Shown here: piece after piece, positions 11,888-23,093 of the stretch
How positions within the stretch are numbered: position 1 is the stretch's first letter
Layout of the letters: the number at the start of each line of letters is the position of its first letter
Source of the DNA: Elymus sibiricus
Taxonomy: Eukaryota > Streptophyta > Magnoliopsida > Poales > Poaceae
NCBI GenBank assembly: GCA_039707655.1
Contig: CM077672.1
Location: 194,598,037 to 194,662,036 of the forward strand
Reading direction: 5' to 3'
Length of the DNA: 64,000 nt
Position numbers and translations under genes: made by a program
Notes under the pieces: generated by a model
The model's input: the letters and a program-made list of their open reading frames with translations, nothing else
Database searches by the model: none
What the model was told of the DNA's origin: nothing

Positions 11888-13130
11888 TCCCGTAGATGTG
11901 AATTTTGTCTCGCGAAACAATTTTAATAATAATGCTTATAGAGGTAATTTCAACGCTAGACCGTTTCCTGGAAATTCCTCTAATAATTATGGCAATCCTT
12001 ATGGCAATTCTTATAATAATAATAATAGGATACCCTCTGATCTTGAAAGTAATATTAAAGAATTTATTAATGCTCAAAAAGTTTTCAACACTACGATAGA
12101 AGAAAAATTGAGTAAACTTGATGATATGTCTAGGAGCATTGATAGAATTATTCATGATGTGGAAAATCTTAAGACTAAAATTTTGCCACCCAAAATTGAT
12201 ATTAGTGAATCAATTAAAGCTTTATATGTCTCCATGGATGAGAGTAAGAAAAGAACCGCTATGCTAAAAGCTAAACGAGAATTTTTAGAAAAAGCGATTC
12301 CTCCTGGTTTTTATCATAGTAATGATGGGGATATTAAAATGATTGGTGTTTCATCTATTGATTCTTTGTTTAGCAATATAAAACTTGATGAAAAGGGGAC
12401 TGAAGAAGAGTCAATTTTAGCTAAAGAGTGTCCCCATAATTCGGAGGGTGAAAATCTTGATAAGAAAATTGCTAAAAGTGGGTTTGGAGAGGTAAAAACT
12501 TTAAATAGCGATGTGCCCACTCTCTTGGATTACAAAGATTTTAATTATGATAATTGTTCTTTGATTGAGTGCATTTCTTTGTTACAATCCATGTTAGATT
12601 CACCCAACGCTTGTGAGCAAAACAAGGCTTTTACTAAACACATCGTAGAAGCAATGACGAAAGCGTTAGAAGAAAAGCTAGAACTAGAAATTTCAATTCC
12701 TAGAAAATTATATGATGAATGGGAACCCACCATTAAAGTTAAAATTAAAAATTATGAGTGCAATGCTTTATGTGATTTGGGTGCTAGCGTTTCCACAATT
12801 CCAAAATCTCTATGTGATGTGCTAGGTTTCACCAATATAGATGAATGTTCTCTTAATTTGCACTTGGCGAATTCTACTATTAAAAAGCCTTTGGGTAGAA
12901 TTAATGATGTTCTTATTCTTTCAAATAGGAACTATGTGCCCGTTGATTTTATTGTTCCTGATATTGAATGCAATTCTTCTTGCCCCATAATACTTGGTAG
13001 ACCGTTCTTACGAACTATAGGTGCCGTTATTGATATGAAAGAAGGGAATATAAAATTTCAGTTTCCATTAAAAAGGGTATGGAGCATTTCCATAGGAAAA
13101 GAATTAAATCACCATATGAATCAATTATGA
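11888..13130 (+). CDS. Element A gag C-terminal part plus aspartic protease (retropepsin) ORF
   Basis: The frame is open for about 410 codons. It has an Asn-rich spacer (residues YGNPYGNSYNNNN), a coiled-coil-like stretch, an acidic middle, then a retropepsin domain. The catalytic CDLGASVSTIPKSL motif is at about 12768-12810 and the family hallmark ILGRPFLRT is near 12991-13017. It stops at TGA 13128-13130 without running into reverse transcriptase, which an autonomous Gypsy element would have next. It overlaps the A8 run by frame, so it was probably fused to the upstream gag. Function in this copy is doubtful. Confidence 0.8.
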
Positions 13131-15846
13131 GGGCTACTTATAGAATCAACTTGAAAGATGACAATACTTGAAACTATGCATTATGCCTAGCTAGGGGCAT
13201 AAAACAATAGCGCTTGTTGGGAGGTAACCCAATGAATAAAATAAATTTTTTCTGTTATTGTGTGTTTTTACATTTATGCTACTGGTATGATTATGTTTTT
13301 GGGTTTTTAATTAGTTTTTGTGCCAAGTAAAGCCTTTAGGATGATTTGGAAGATAGTATAATTGATGCTGTTTGGAAAACAGAAAGTTTTGCGTCCAGTG
13401 CCCGAATTTTGTTTCTGTACTGGAGCGTAAAAAAAATCTGAAATTTTTACACAGTATTTTTATATGAATTTCCCACGTTTTCCTAATTTTTCAGAATTTT
13501 TTGAGTTACAAAAGTATGGATTTTAAATAGATTGCTACAGACTGTTCTGTTTTTGACAGATTCTGTTTTTGCTGCACTACTTGCTTGTTTTGATGAATCT
13601 ATGGATTGTATCGGGGGGTATAAGCCATGGTGAAGTTAGAGTACAGTAGGTATAATGCAAAAATAAAATATGAATGGGTTTGCAACAGTACTTAAAGTAG
13701 TGATTTATTTTGTTATATTAACGGATCTCACGAAGGTTTTATTGAGTTTTGTGTGATTGAAGTTTTCAAGTTTTGGGTGAGATCACGATCGATGAAGGAA
13801 TAAGGAGTAGCAAAAGCCTAAGCTTGGGGATGCCCGAGGCACCCCAAGGTAATATTCTAGGAAGACTCAAGCGTCTAAGCTAGGGGATACCCCGGAAGGC
13901 ATCCCCTCTTTCTTCTACCAACCATCGGTAATTTTACTTGGAGCTATATTTTTATTCGTCACATGATATGTGTTTTGCTTGGAGCGTCTTGTATTATATG
14001 AGTCTTTGCTTTGTTTGCTTTTTAGTTTGTCACAATCATCTTTGCTGAACACACCTATTTTGAGAGAGCCACACGTTCATCATCATTTGTTAGAATACTC
14101 TATGTGCTTCACTTAAATTTTTTGAGCTAGGCAGTTGCTCTAGTGCTTCACTTAAATCTTTTTGAGCACGGTGGTGACTATATTTTGAAGAAATAAACTC
14201 TCATGCTTCACTTATATTATTTTGAGAGTTGATTAAAATTTTGAAGAAATAAACTCTCATGCTTCACTTATATTATTTTGAGAGTTGATCAAAATTTTGA
14301 AGAAATGAATTCTCATGCTTCACTTATATTATTTTGAGAGTTGATTAAAATTTTGAAGAAATAAATTCTCATGATTCACTTATATTATTTTGAGAGTTGA
14401 TTAAAATTTTGAAGAAATGAATTCTCATGCTTCACTTATATTATTTTGAGAATTGATAAGATTGAAATTTTGAAGAAATATTTGCACTCTCATGCTTCAC
14501 TTAAATCTTTTTGAGAGTTAATGATAGTAACGGTAATTTGCACAAGATATGAATTTGGTCCCAAAGTGATGAATATTCAAGAGGGATATAATAAAAACTT
14601 TCATATAGATCATTGGATATGATAAGTGTGATTCCTTGCAATAGTTTTGCGATATGGAAATGATAATATGTGAGTCATGTTAGTGAGTAATTGTGACTTA
14701 GTAAAAATATTAGTGTTAAGGTTTGTGATTCCCTATGCATGCACATCAAGTTAATAGTTATGCAAAGAAATTATATCCTACTTATGGTGCATTATTCGGT
14801 ATTAGTTATGTTTAATGCATGTTTATGACCGTTTTCGTTTTTTGGTTGGTTGCTTCTCAATCTTTTGCTAGCCTTCATTTGTACTAAGCGGAAATACTGC
14901 TTGTGCATCCAAAATCCTTAAACCCAAGTTGTGCCAAATGAGTCCACTATATCTACCTATATGCGGTATTTCAATGCCGTTCCAAGTAAATTTGCGTGTG
15001 CCAACTCTAATTTTCAAAATAATTTTTCCGTTTTGTGTGCCCGTACCGCTCATGAAGCGGCAGGGGGTGGCCATTATTTTCCATGCTAGGTGTGTTATTC
15101 TCACGATGAGTGTTTATTCACTTGTCGTTGCACGAGAGAATGGTTGGTAATAGGGATGCCCAGTCCCACAATGAAATCAAAATTAATAACAACAAAATTC
15201 CTTAGAAAGTGTTGGTATGGAGGGCACCCGTGGATACGGCTAGCCATGGATTGTGAAAGAATGGTGGAAAGGAAATAAACTTTACTTTCTGTTTGGGAGC
15301 CACCTATGATGTGTCTAGCATGGAAAATATTGGGAATTCTCGGTCGTTTTCGTTGACAGGAAAAGCATGCCTCTCAAAATATTTTTATCTCTTTAATTTC
15401 AGCTTTGAGCTCTCGCACATTTGACAAATCTCTGCTTCCCTCTGCGAAGGGCCTATCTATTTACTTTTATGCAATTTTTATTTTATTTGAGTCTTCATCT
15501 TCTCTTACAAAAGCACCAACTAGAGAGCACTATTGTCATACTTGTGCATTGGATGTAGCTAATATTTGAGTGTGTGTCATGAATGGATCAATGATTGAGC
15601 ATAATGGGCTAGGGATAACTTTCTTTAGCGTTGATATTTTGAAAGACATGGTTTCTTGTTAGCATGCTTGAGTATTTATATTTTCATGTCAAATTATAGA
15701 CTATTGCTTTGAATCACTCAAGTCCAATGTCCATGTTATAAAAGAAAAGAATATGTGATGAATATGATAGGCAGCATTCCACATCAAAAATTCTATTTTT
15801 ATCATTTACCTACTCGAGGACGAGCATGAATTAAGCTTGGGGATGC
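13131..15846 (+). other. Element A non-coding 3' interior
   Basis: These 2.7 kb lie between the protease stop and the 3' LTR. No frame resembles polymerase or integrase. A 56-bp tandem array sits at about 14095-14520. A polypurine tract (AAGCTTGGGGATGC) directly precedes the 3' LTR at 15847. The reverse-oriented interior of element B (60807-62639) shows recognisably similar sequence. Confidence 0.75.
14095..14520 (+). repeat. 56-bp tandem array inside element A
   Basis: The word GAAGAAATRAAYTCTCATG recurs at an almost constant 56-bp step (AAAT anchors at 14191, 14247, 14303, 14359 and 14415). Diverged outer copies lie at each end. Each unit pairs a CTCTCATGCTTCACTTA word with a TTTTGAGAG word, so single units can form short hairpins. 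Confidence 0.85.
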
Positions 15847-17409
15847 TGATACGTCTCCAACGTATCTATAATTTTTTATTGTTCCATGTTGTTATATTAT
15901 CAATCTTGTATGTTTTTATATGCATTTACAGCAATTATATATCATTTTTGGAGACTAACCTATTAACTTAGTGCCCAGTGCCAGTTGTTATTTTCTGCCC
16001 TGTTTTTGTTTTACAGAAAATCAATACCAAACGAAGTCCAAATGCCACGAAACTTTTTGGAGATTTTTTTTCTGGACAAGATAAACACTAGAAGCTTCGG
16101 GAGAAGACCAGACGCCAGAGGAGGTGGCCACGAGCCACCAGGGCACGCCTAGGGGGGCAGGCGCGCCCTGGTGCCTCGTGGGCCCATCCCAGCTCCGTTT
16201 GACCTAATTCCACCACTATAAATTCAGGAAAAATCAGAAACCCTCAGGGGAGTCCACGAAATACTTTTTCCACCGCCGCAAGTTTCTGTTCTCGAGAGAT
16301 CCCATCTGGAGGCCTTCTCCGGTACTCCACTGGAGGGGGAATCGATCACGGAGGGGTTCTACATCAACCTTGCTGCCCTTCCGATGATGCGTGAGTAGTT
16401 TACCACAGACCTTCGGGTCCATAGGCAGTAGCTAGATGGCTTCTTCTCTCTTTTTGATCTTCAATACAATGTTCTCCTTGATGTTCTTGGAGTTCTATCC
16501 GATGTAATCACTTTTTGCGGTGTGTTTGTTGGGATCCGATGAATTGTGAGTTTATGATCAGATTATCCATGAAATTATTTGAGCCTTCTTTGATCTCTTT
16601 TATGCATGATTATTATAGCTTCGTATTTCTTCTCCGATCTATTGATTTGGTTTGGCCAACTAGATTGATTTATCTTGCCATGGGAAGAGGTGCTTTGTAA
16701 TGGGTTCGATCTTGCGGTGCTCAATCCCAGTGACAGAAAGGGACATGACACGTATGTATCATTGCTATTAAGGGTAAAAAGATGGGGTTTATCATACGTG
16801 AGTTTATCTTGTCTACATCATGTCATCGTTCTTAAGGCGTTACTCCGTTCTTTATGGACTTAATACACTAGATGCATGCTGGATAGCGGTCGATGTGTGG
16901 AGTAATAGTAGTAGATGCAGGCAGGAGTCGGTCTACTTGTCTCGGACGTGATGCCTATATACATGATCATTGCCTTGGATATCATCATGATTTTTTGCTT
17001 TTCTATCAATTGCCCAACAGTAATTTGTCTACCCACCGTATGCTATTTTCTCGAGAGAAGCCTCTAGTGAAAACTATGGCCCCCGGGTCTATCTAAATCA
17101 TATTACTAAAACCCTAAAAATATTGCTGCCATTTTCTTTTATTTATTTTATTTTGTATTTTTGTTTCTATCTATCTATCTATCACATACAATTTAATCTT
17201 GCAATTGACCGCCGAGGGATTGACAACCCCTCGTTTGCGCTGGGTGCAAGGATTTGTTATTTGTGTGCAGGTGCTGCTAATGAGGTGTTGCGTGATTCTC
17301 CTACTGGTTTGATAACCTTGGTTTCATAACTGAGGGAAATACTTATCTCTACTGTGCTGCATCATCCCTTCCTCTTCGGGGGAAATACCAATGCAAGCTA
17401 CAAGTAGCA
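15847..17409 (+). repeat. Element A 3' LTR (1563 bp)
   Basis: It starts TGATACGTCTCC directly after the polypurine tract and ends CAAGTAGCA, followed by the GGCAG duplication. It is co-linear with the 5' LTR. Confidence 0.92.
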
Positions 17410-18649
17410 GGCAGTACACGACGCGTCATGAACCGATCTCGCTCTGTGTGGGGACTGTACGATTTTCGACGTGGGTGCCACATCAATGTTGTGCATGGTA
17501 TTCAAATTAAACATATGCATGCATGCATCACCTCCATATACATATGTTTGGGACACATGCATGCAGTGGTTGTCTTCGGACAGTACTCTCCCTCGCGTGG
17601 TTATCGGCGGCAAGCCTATATATTCATGGGCCCGCGTGGACGTCCATCACTTCGACCGGCATCGAGAGAGGTTACCAGGGTGGATTCTTCTTCTTTTTGG
17701 TTCGTGTTACCATGTAGTAGGTCATGGTGATGAGATTCGAGACCTAAGTTTGAGCGCATGCGTACGCATGAATCCCCGTCACCGGCTCGAAGTGGGGTGA
17801 CATACATAGTACGCGTCGTGGACCCTCGCTCCGTGTGGGGACTTTCCGGTTCCAAAGCACGGTACTATGCCACATCAAAGTTGTGCATTGGGTATTCAAA
17901 CACACCACACAACACTTCCATACATATGTTTGGGCCACATGCAGGCAGTGGTTGTCTTCGGGCACTACTCCCTTGCGTGGTTATCGGCGAGCTAGCCCAT
18001 ATCTGTGGGGTCGCGTGGATGTCCATCACTTTGACCAACAACAAGAGAGAGGTTATACGACCAAGGTGGATTCTTCTTGGTCCGTGTTACACTACGCCTT
18101 GGTGAGATGCCCTCTCCCACCGACTCAAAGTGTGTGTGTGTGTGTGGATGGGGTGGGGGGTACTTCGCACTTCCTGAACCTCCGTGGGGTCGGGGATGTC
18201 CGGTTAATTTGCGAGGCACATGTGCCACATCAAAGTTGTGAATTGGGTATTTAAATATCACACCACCCTTTTCATACATATAGTTGGGCCACTCGCAGGT
18301 GGTTCGTATGTGGTCTCACGCCCATCTCGCGCCACAAGCACACATTTGTGGGCCCGCACACGGTCCACCTTTGACCGGAAGCGAAAGGGGGGTTTGACCA
18401 TGATGGACTCCTATAGGTTTAGTGTTGTGGTAGGGTGTGCTATGTCAGACCTAGCTATATGGGGGCATGCATTCATAGCTAGGATTCCCCTCCCGCCGAC
18501 ACGAATTGGGGGGGGGGGGTGGCGGACTAGCAATAATGTGGGCTTTGTGAGACAGGTGCCACATCAAAGTTGTGCATTGGGTATTTGAGCATCAAACCAG
18601 CCTTTTCATACATATATTTGGTCCACATGCAAGTGTGTTTGTATTCTGA
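17410..18649. repeat. Diverged tandem array, right part (4 copies)
   Basis: This continues the array at 7840-9298 after element A is removed. Anchors of the conserved CACATCAAAGTTGTG word are at 17479, 17871, 18226 and 18560. Spacing to the last left-hand anchor, once A and its duplication are removed, is about 406 bp, in line with the other steps. G-runs recur (for example near 18510). No coding sequence is supported. Confidence 0.7.
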
Positions 18650-18785
18650 CCCTTTCCCACATTTTTTTGGCCACGCAACACACACGGTTCCCTCAGACTA
18701 CCCGTGTGCCACGCCCGTGCCCCTGTCACCCACATCAGCACAGTAGATTGGGCTCCACGAGGCTTCCCTCGCAATCTCAAAAAGA

Positions 18786-19090
18786 TCTACCCGCCTGGAG
18801 GGTTTTTATGTTTGATAGCACACAATTATTATGTTTTGACCGTGTGCGATGCTGTTTGCCTCCGCCCCCCCCCCCCCCCCCCGCTCCCGCCTGCATCCCT
18901 CAAAAACATCTACCCGCGTGGAGGGTTTTTCTGTTTAATAGCACACGGTTATTATGTTCCGACCGTGTGCGATGTTGTTTGCTCCCGCTCCCGCCTGCAT
19001 CCCTCAAAAATATCTAGCCGCCTGGAGGGTTTTTCTGTTTGATAGCACATGGTTGTTATGTTTGGACCGTGTGCGATGTTTGTTGCTCAA
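18786..19090. repeat. Three tandem copies of a roughly 105-123-bp unit
   Basis: Units begin TCTACCCGCSTGGAGGG at 18786, 18909 and 19013. Each contains AGCACAYGGTTRTTATGTT and ACCGTGTGCGATG. The length difference is mainly a C-run in the first copy (about 18868-18882). Confidence 0.85.
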
Positions 19091-19369
19091 TCCCTTCATC
19101 CAAATTTTCAGTTGCCTCGGCATTTTACTCCCGCCTAGTAAAATTTTCAGTACCCGCGTCATTTCCTCAAACACCACCTTGCCCCCCCCTCCACACACAC
19201 ACCCCAAAAACTCTGCGCGCGCACACACACACACACACCACCCCTCCCTCGCTCGAGACCCTAGCAAGGTCGCCGTCGCCGCCGCGCCGCCTCCATCATT
19301 AACATCTGCCGGTTTGCCCGTGCAGGTTACCCACCGATCTCCATACCCAAGCCGCCCTGAGTTTCTTAG

Positions 19370-22133
19370 ATGACGCTTGCCAAACGCCCCCTTTCCCACA
19401 GATCCCCATCCCCCTCCCCCACTCCAGAGCGTCGCAGCCTAAGCCCGGTTACGCTTCCCGTGGAGCCCCAGGAGCTAATGGCCCAAAAGAGGTTTATCGC
19501 GGCCTCTTCGTCCGACGTCGGCGAGGTGGCCGCCGAGGAAGCTGATGACGATTACTGGCCGCATGCTCTCAATCAGCGGGCTAGAGTATGCTGGCATGTC
19601 ACGGACGCCGGCTACGACATCGAGGTCGTCGACAGCGATGGCCTGACGCAGGCTATGTCACAGGTTAAGTGGCCCACCCCCAACCCCTCGGGTTCAACCG
19701 CCGTCGATCTCATCCATGGCCCCGCCGCTGATCTCCTCTGTCTTACTGTCAAGAATTTGCCATCCTACATCGCCATCGAGCCCCTTTTGTCATTTCTGAA
19801 GGACACGTTCTTCGACGCTGGCTTGGGATCCTCAGCTACCAAGTCAGACCTCATCGACGGCGACCATGAGGAGGGCACCCTCTCCGCATCTTCCAAGGGG
19901 AAAGAGCACATCTGCGACATCAGGGAGGGCACCCTACAGCCGTACTCTTCCAAGGGGAAGGAGCCCATCTGCGACAACATGGAGCGCACCCAGAGTCCGC
20001 GCTCTTCCCATGCGAAAGAGCCCATCTGTGACAAGTGAGGAAACCTATGATTTGTTTTGCCGTGCCTCTTCACAGGGGGGGACCCATGATTTGTTTTGTC
20101 GAGCCCCTTTTGTAGTGAGAATATGTCCAGTTTTAATTGCTGTGTTTGGTTGTTTGCAGCATGCCTTGTTTATTTCAGTTATTCACAGTGTGATGCTCTA
20201 TATGTGCAACTATTTACTGTGCAGTACAATTTCATCAATACCAGTTTCAACAATACTAATAGGAATGACTATATTTGCTTGCTGTTAAGCCTGTTATAGC
20301 TAGCATATGCCTCTTTTAAGGTTTTTTGGTTGTTCGGTTGTTTGTAGTTAGCATATGTCCAGTTTCAATTGCTATCTTTGGTTGTTAGTAGTATGCCTTG
20401 TTTATTTCAGTTACTCACAAAGTGATGTTCTATATGTGCAAGTATGAACTGTGCAGTTCAATTTCATTAATACCAGTTTCAACAATACCAATATGAATGA
20501 CTATTTGGTTGCTGTTAAGCCTGTTGTAGCGAGCATATGCCTCTTTTAACGGTTTTTGGTTGTTCCGTTGTTTGTAGTTAACATATGTCCAGTTTCAATT
20601 GCTATCTTTGGTTGTTCGTAGTATGCCTTGTTTATTTCAGTTATTCACAAAGTTATGTTCTATATGTGCAAGTATGAACTTTGCAGTTCAATTTCATCAA
20701 TACCAGTTTCAACAATACCAATATGAATGACTATTTGCTTGCTGTTAAGCCTGTTGTAGCGAGCATATGCCTCTTTTAACGGTTTTTGGTTGTTCGGTTG
20801 TTTGTAGTTAGCATATGTCCAGTTTCAATTGCTATCTTTGGTTGTTCGTAGTATGCCTTGTTTATTTCAGCTATTCACAAAGTGATGTTCTATATGTGCA
20901 AGTATGAACTTTGCAGTTAACACACCTTTCCACTTCTTGTTTTGCTGAACTAGCGTGCTTAAACCTGCACACTGAAGCTATCATTTGGAGATTATGTTGT
21001 CTACCATGGATATATTTGGTTGATGTTTAGCCTGTTGTGCTTAACATACCTTTCGATGTACTTACACAAGACAATATTGAGAACGACTGCTCTTTTCCAT
21101 CGAGGTTACTTTCATCCCATGGCTTATATATACTCACTGTTCAGGATATCGGTAGCTGGTACCATATATGCCGGGGGCTGATAAGGGATTAATCGGCGAA
21201 TCGAACATTTAACTGAATATATTTGTAACCCATTTATCGGTAGGTTAACTAGGGCCATATCTAATATATCTGAGGCTACATAGCAACATGCATTGTACGG
21301 AATGTCTAAATATGCAATCCTAGGATACATAGCAACAAGGAAGAGTGTTACCTTAATGTTCTGATGATGTCTAGATATACATAGAAGAGCAGCAACAGCA
21401 ACAACACAACAGCAGTTAACTGCAGTTAATCGGCCGATATTTGTAACAATGTAATAAACTCCCTCCGCCCCATAATATAAGATGTTAATTCATCCAATAT
21501 GTGAGTATATTGGATGTAATAAGATCTTATATAATGGGACAGAGGGAGTGTTGTACTACATCATTGTGCAATTGTTGTTTAGCTTCTAATATTAACTTGG
21601 TGCTTTTAGGTACATATGTCATTGGTAAAGATCCGCGCTTCGACCCTTTTTGCGTATGGGCCAATGAGATATTCATGAACCAGCATCAAGCGAGGAAACT
21701 GATAAAGATTGTTAGTAAAATGGGTCAAAAGATGGCAATTAAACTATTTGTTTACACTTTATCCAAGACAACAGTGAACTGCATGATGGTAAGTAAGAAC
21801 TCTGCAGCCTTCTTTTTACTGCCCATAATGAGTTGTGTTAGATGACAATGTCTGAATCTTTTTCCTTTGTAGTGGTTCCCAAAGCAGTTTACTCAAGATT
21901 ACCTCTCAAACTACATGATTGGTGGGCATGCAAAGGTTAAAGTATTTCTACCAGAACACAATGACTATCTAGATGTCGTCATGAAGACAGTGAAGGATGG
22001 GCGGTCAGCCATCACAAGGGGTTGGACTAGAGTTGTGCGTGCCTTCTGCATGGAGGAGGACACAATATGGGCATTCCGCTTCACCTTGTTCAGCAATCAG
22101 AATGTCTTTCGCCTCTTTCTTTACCGTCTTTAA
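19370..22133 (+). CDS. B3-like domain gene, exon structure partly resolved
   Basis: The first exon starts at ATG 19370 and reads to 20034, where AA|GTGAGG is a good donor. Two 3' exons are clear: 21610-21788 (TTTTAG acceptor, ATG|GTAAGT donor) and 21873-22133 (TTTGTAG acceptor, TAA stop), joined in phase 0. The C-terminal exon has WFPKQF...VKVFLPEH...ITRGWTRVVRAF...FRFTLF...RLFLYRL spacing, like a plant B3 DNA-binding fold, so a nuclear DNA-binding role is possible. Exon 1 is Ser/Pro-rich. It ends with three repeats of about 19 residues sharing the core SSKGKEPICD. Exon 1 does not join the 21610 exon in phase, so an extra exon or a lesion is likely. It lies between CACTA-type repeats and may be a transposon-captured gene. 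Confidence 0.45.
20095..20925 (+). repeat. 230-bp minisatellite in the B3-like gene intron
   Basis: ATATGTCCAG recurs at 20121, 20353, 20583 and 20813, giving steps of 232, 230 and 230 bp. The copies are highly similar through TTTATTTCAG and CCAGTTTCAACAATAC words. About 3.5 copies are present. The last one breaks off near 20920. Confidence 0.92.
21459..21548. mobile_element. Stowaway-type MITE (90 bp)
   Basis: The inverted ends CTCCCTCCGCCCC and GGGACAGAGGGAG match the Tc1/mariner Stowaway consensus. The interior is palindromic (AAGATGTTAATT...AAGATCTTATAT). The TA duplication is degraded. It lies in the intron of the B3-like gene, just before the 21610 exon. Confidence 0.85.
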
Positions 22134-22329
22134 TAGTACAAGTATACAACCCTGGTTCATCATTTTTTATTTGATGCATATGTAATTCTTTTTTTTTTTT
22201 GATGTAACTCTTGAACATATGTACCTGTGAATCAAATAATGCATTGGTTGTCGAACATGATGGGTATGAATAAAGTTATAGCCTACTTTCAAATTCAAAT
22301 TCGGTACAATTTTAAATAGCAGCGATTAA

Positions 22330-23093
22330 ATTAGGGTGAAAATACGTATGTAGGTCATTACGGCGCACACGGTCTGTAAAGCACATAGTGTGTGATATAC
22401 ATCATAATTTGACACGGTTCACAGAGAGGAAACGTGTGCGACCATGCACACAGTTGCCGTTTGCAAAGCGTGTGTGATGTCAGACTATATCACAAACGGT
22501 GCGAGCAAACTAAATGTTTATGATAGTCGCCTTATCGTACACGCTTTACAATCATGAACTGTTTCTGATGTCGTACGCATCGTAAACGTTTGCACCACAG
22601 AATAGCGTGTGCGATAGTTATCCTGTACGACACTGGTATGACAGTCCGATGTTTCGTAATCCTATCCGACACTCGTACAATGATTAACTAATCTTCTTAA
22701 TTATATATCGCATACGGTTCGGGAGAAGTGAATGTGTGTGATAGTCTACTTATCATACACGTTTTACAATCATGAACTATTTGTGATGGGGCGCGCATCG
22801 TAAACATTGTGCCACAGAATACCGAGTGTGATGGTAATGCGAGCACACACGAGTAGCAAGGATGGAGCATTTGGGATATTCGATAGATCACAAACAGTTG
22901 TGTGACGAGTCGTGTTTGGGATAGATCGGGCATCGCATACGCTTAGTTCTGCGAAACGTATGCTTGCGTGCTCCCTATCGCCGACGGTTTCTGGGTCGTG
23001 TGGGAAGACCCCCCTATCACACACACATGCAAGGCGACGGTTTAAAACTCTGTCGCGAAAAGGGGTTAAAAACCGTTTGTATAGGAGCTCGTT
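22330..23093. repeat. CACTA-type subterminal repeats
   Basis: GTGTGCGAT/ATCACAAACGGT/CGTAAACG words recur in both orientations. A block TACACGYTTTACAATCATGAACT...CACAGAATA is duplicated at about 22540-22620 and 22752-22835. No coding frame is supported. The region stops at the 4-kb solo LTR. Confidence 0.6.

Larger units (their letters stand above)
9299..17409 (+). mobile_element. Element A: complete non-autonomous Gypsy (Athila-like) LTR retrotransposon, TSD GGCAG
   Basis: The element is 8111 bp and bounded by near-identical LTRs (9299-10872 and 15847-17409). Perfect 5-bp duplications GGCAG lie at 9294-9298 and 17410-17414. It contains a primer-binding site matching tRNA-Asp, a broken gag, a retropepsin domain and about 2.7 kb of non-coding sequence before the 3' LTR. 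No reverse transcriptase, RNase H or integrase is visible, so it must have moved with enzymes from another element. The tRNA-Asp primer site and the gag-protease layout fit the Athila lineage. The LTR start resembles Triticeae Sabrina/WHAM-type elements; that name comes from memory and was not checked. Confidence 0.92.
18650..23093. mobile_element. CACTA-like DNA transposon region carrying a B3-like gene (ends not resolved)
   Basis: ACCGTGTGCGAT/ATCGCACACGGT-type words are clustered on both sides of the gene-like block: in three roughly 105-123-bp tandem copies at 18786-19090, and in the repeats at 22330-23060. Subterminal repeats with this wording are typical of Triticeae CACTA elements. I could not find the CACTA terminal motif or a 3-bp duplication at either side, so the extent and superfamily are inference. 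The right side is cut by the solo LTR at 23094. Confidence 0.4.

Noticed and set aside
14095..14520. CRISPR-like array
   Set aside because: Direct repeats are contiguous with no unique spacers. The context is a plant retrotransposon interior.
18868..18882. Homopolymer C and G runs (also 7915-7932, 9286-9295, 9605-9619) as special structures
   Set aside because: They occur at equivalent places in repeat units and vary in length, so slippage or sequencing uncertainty is the simplest explanation. I did not count them as G-quadruplex findings.
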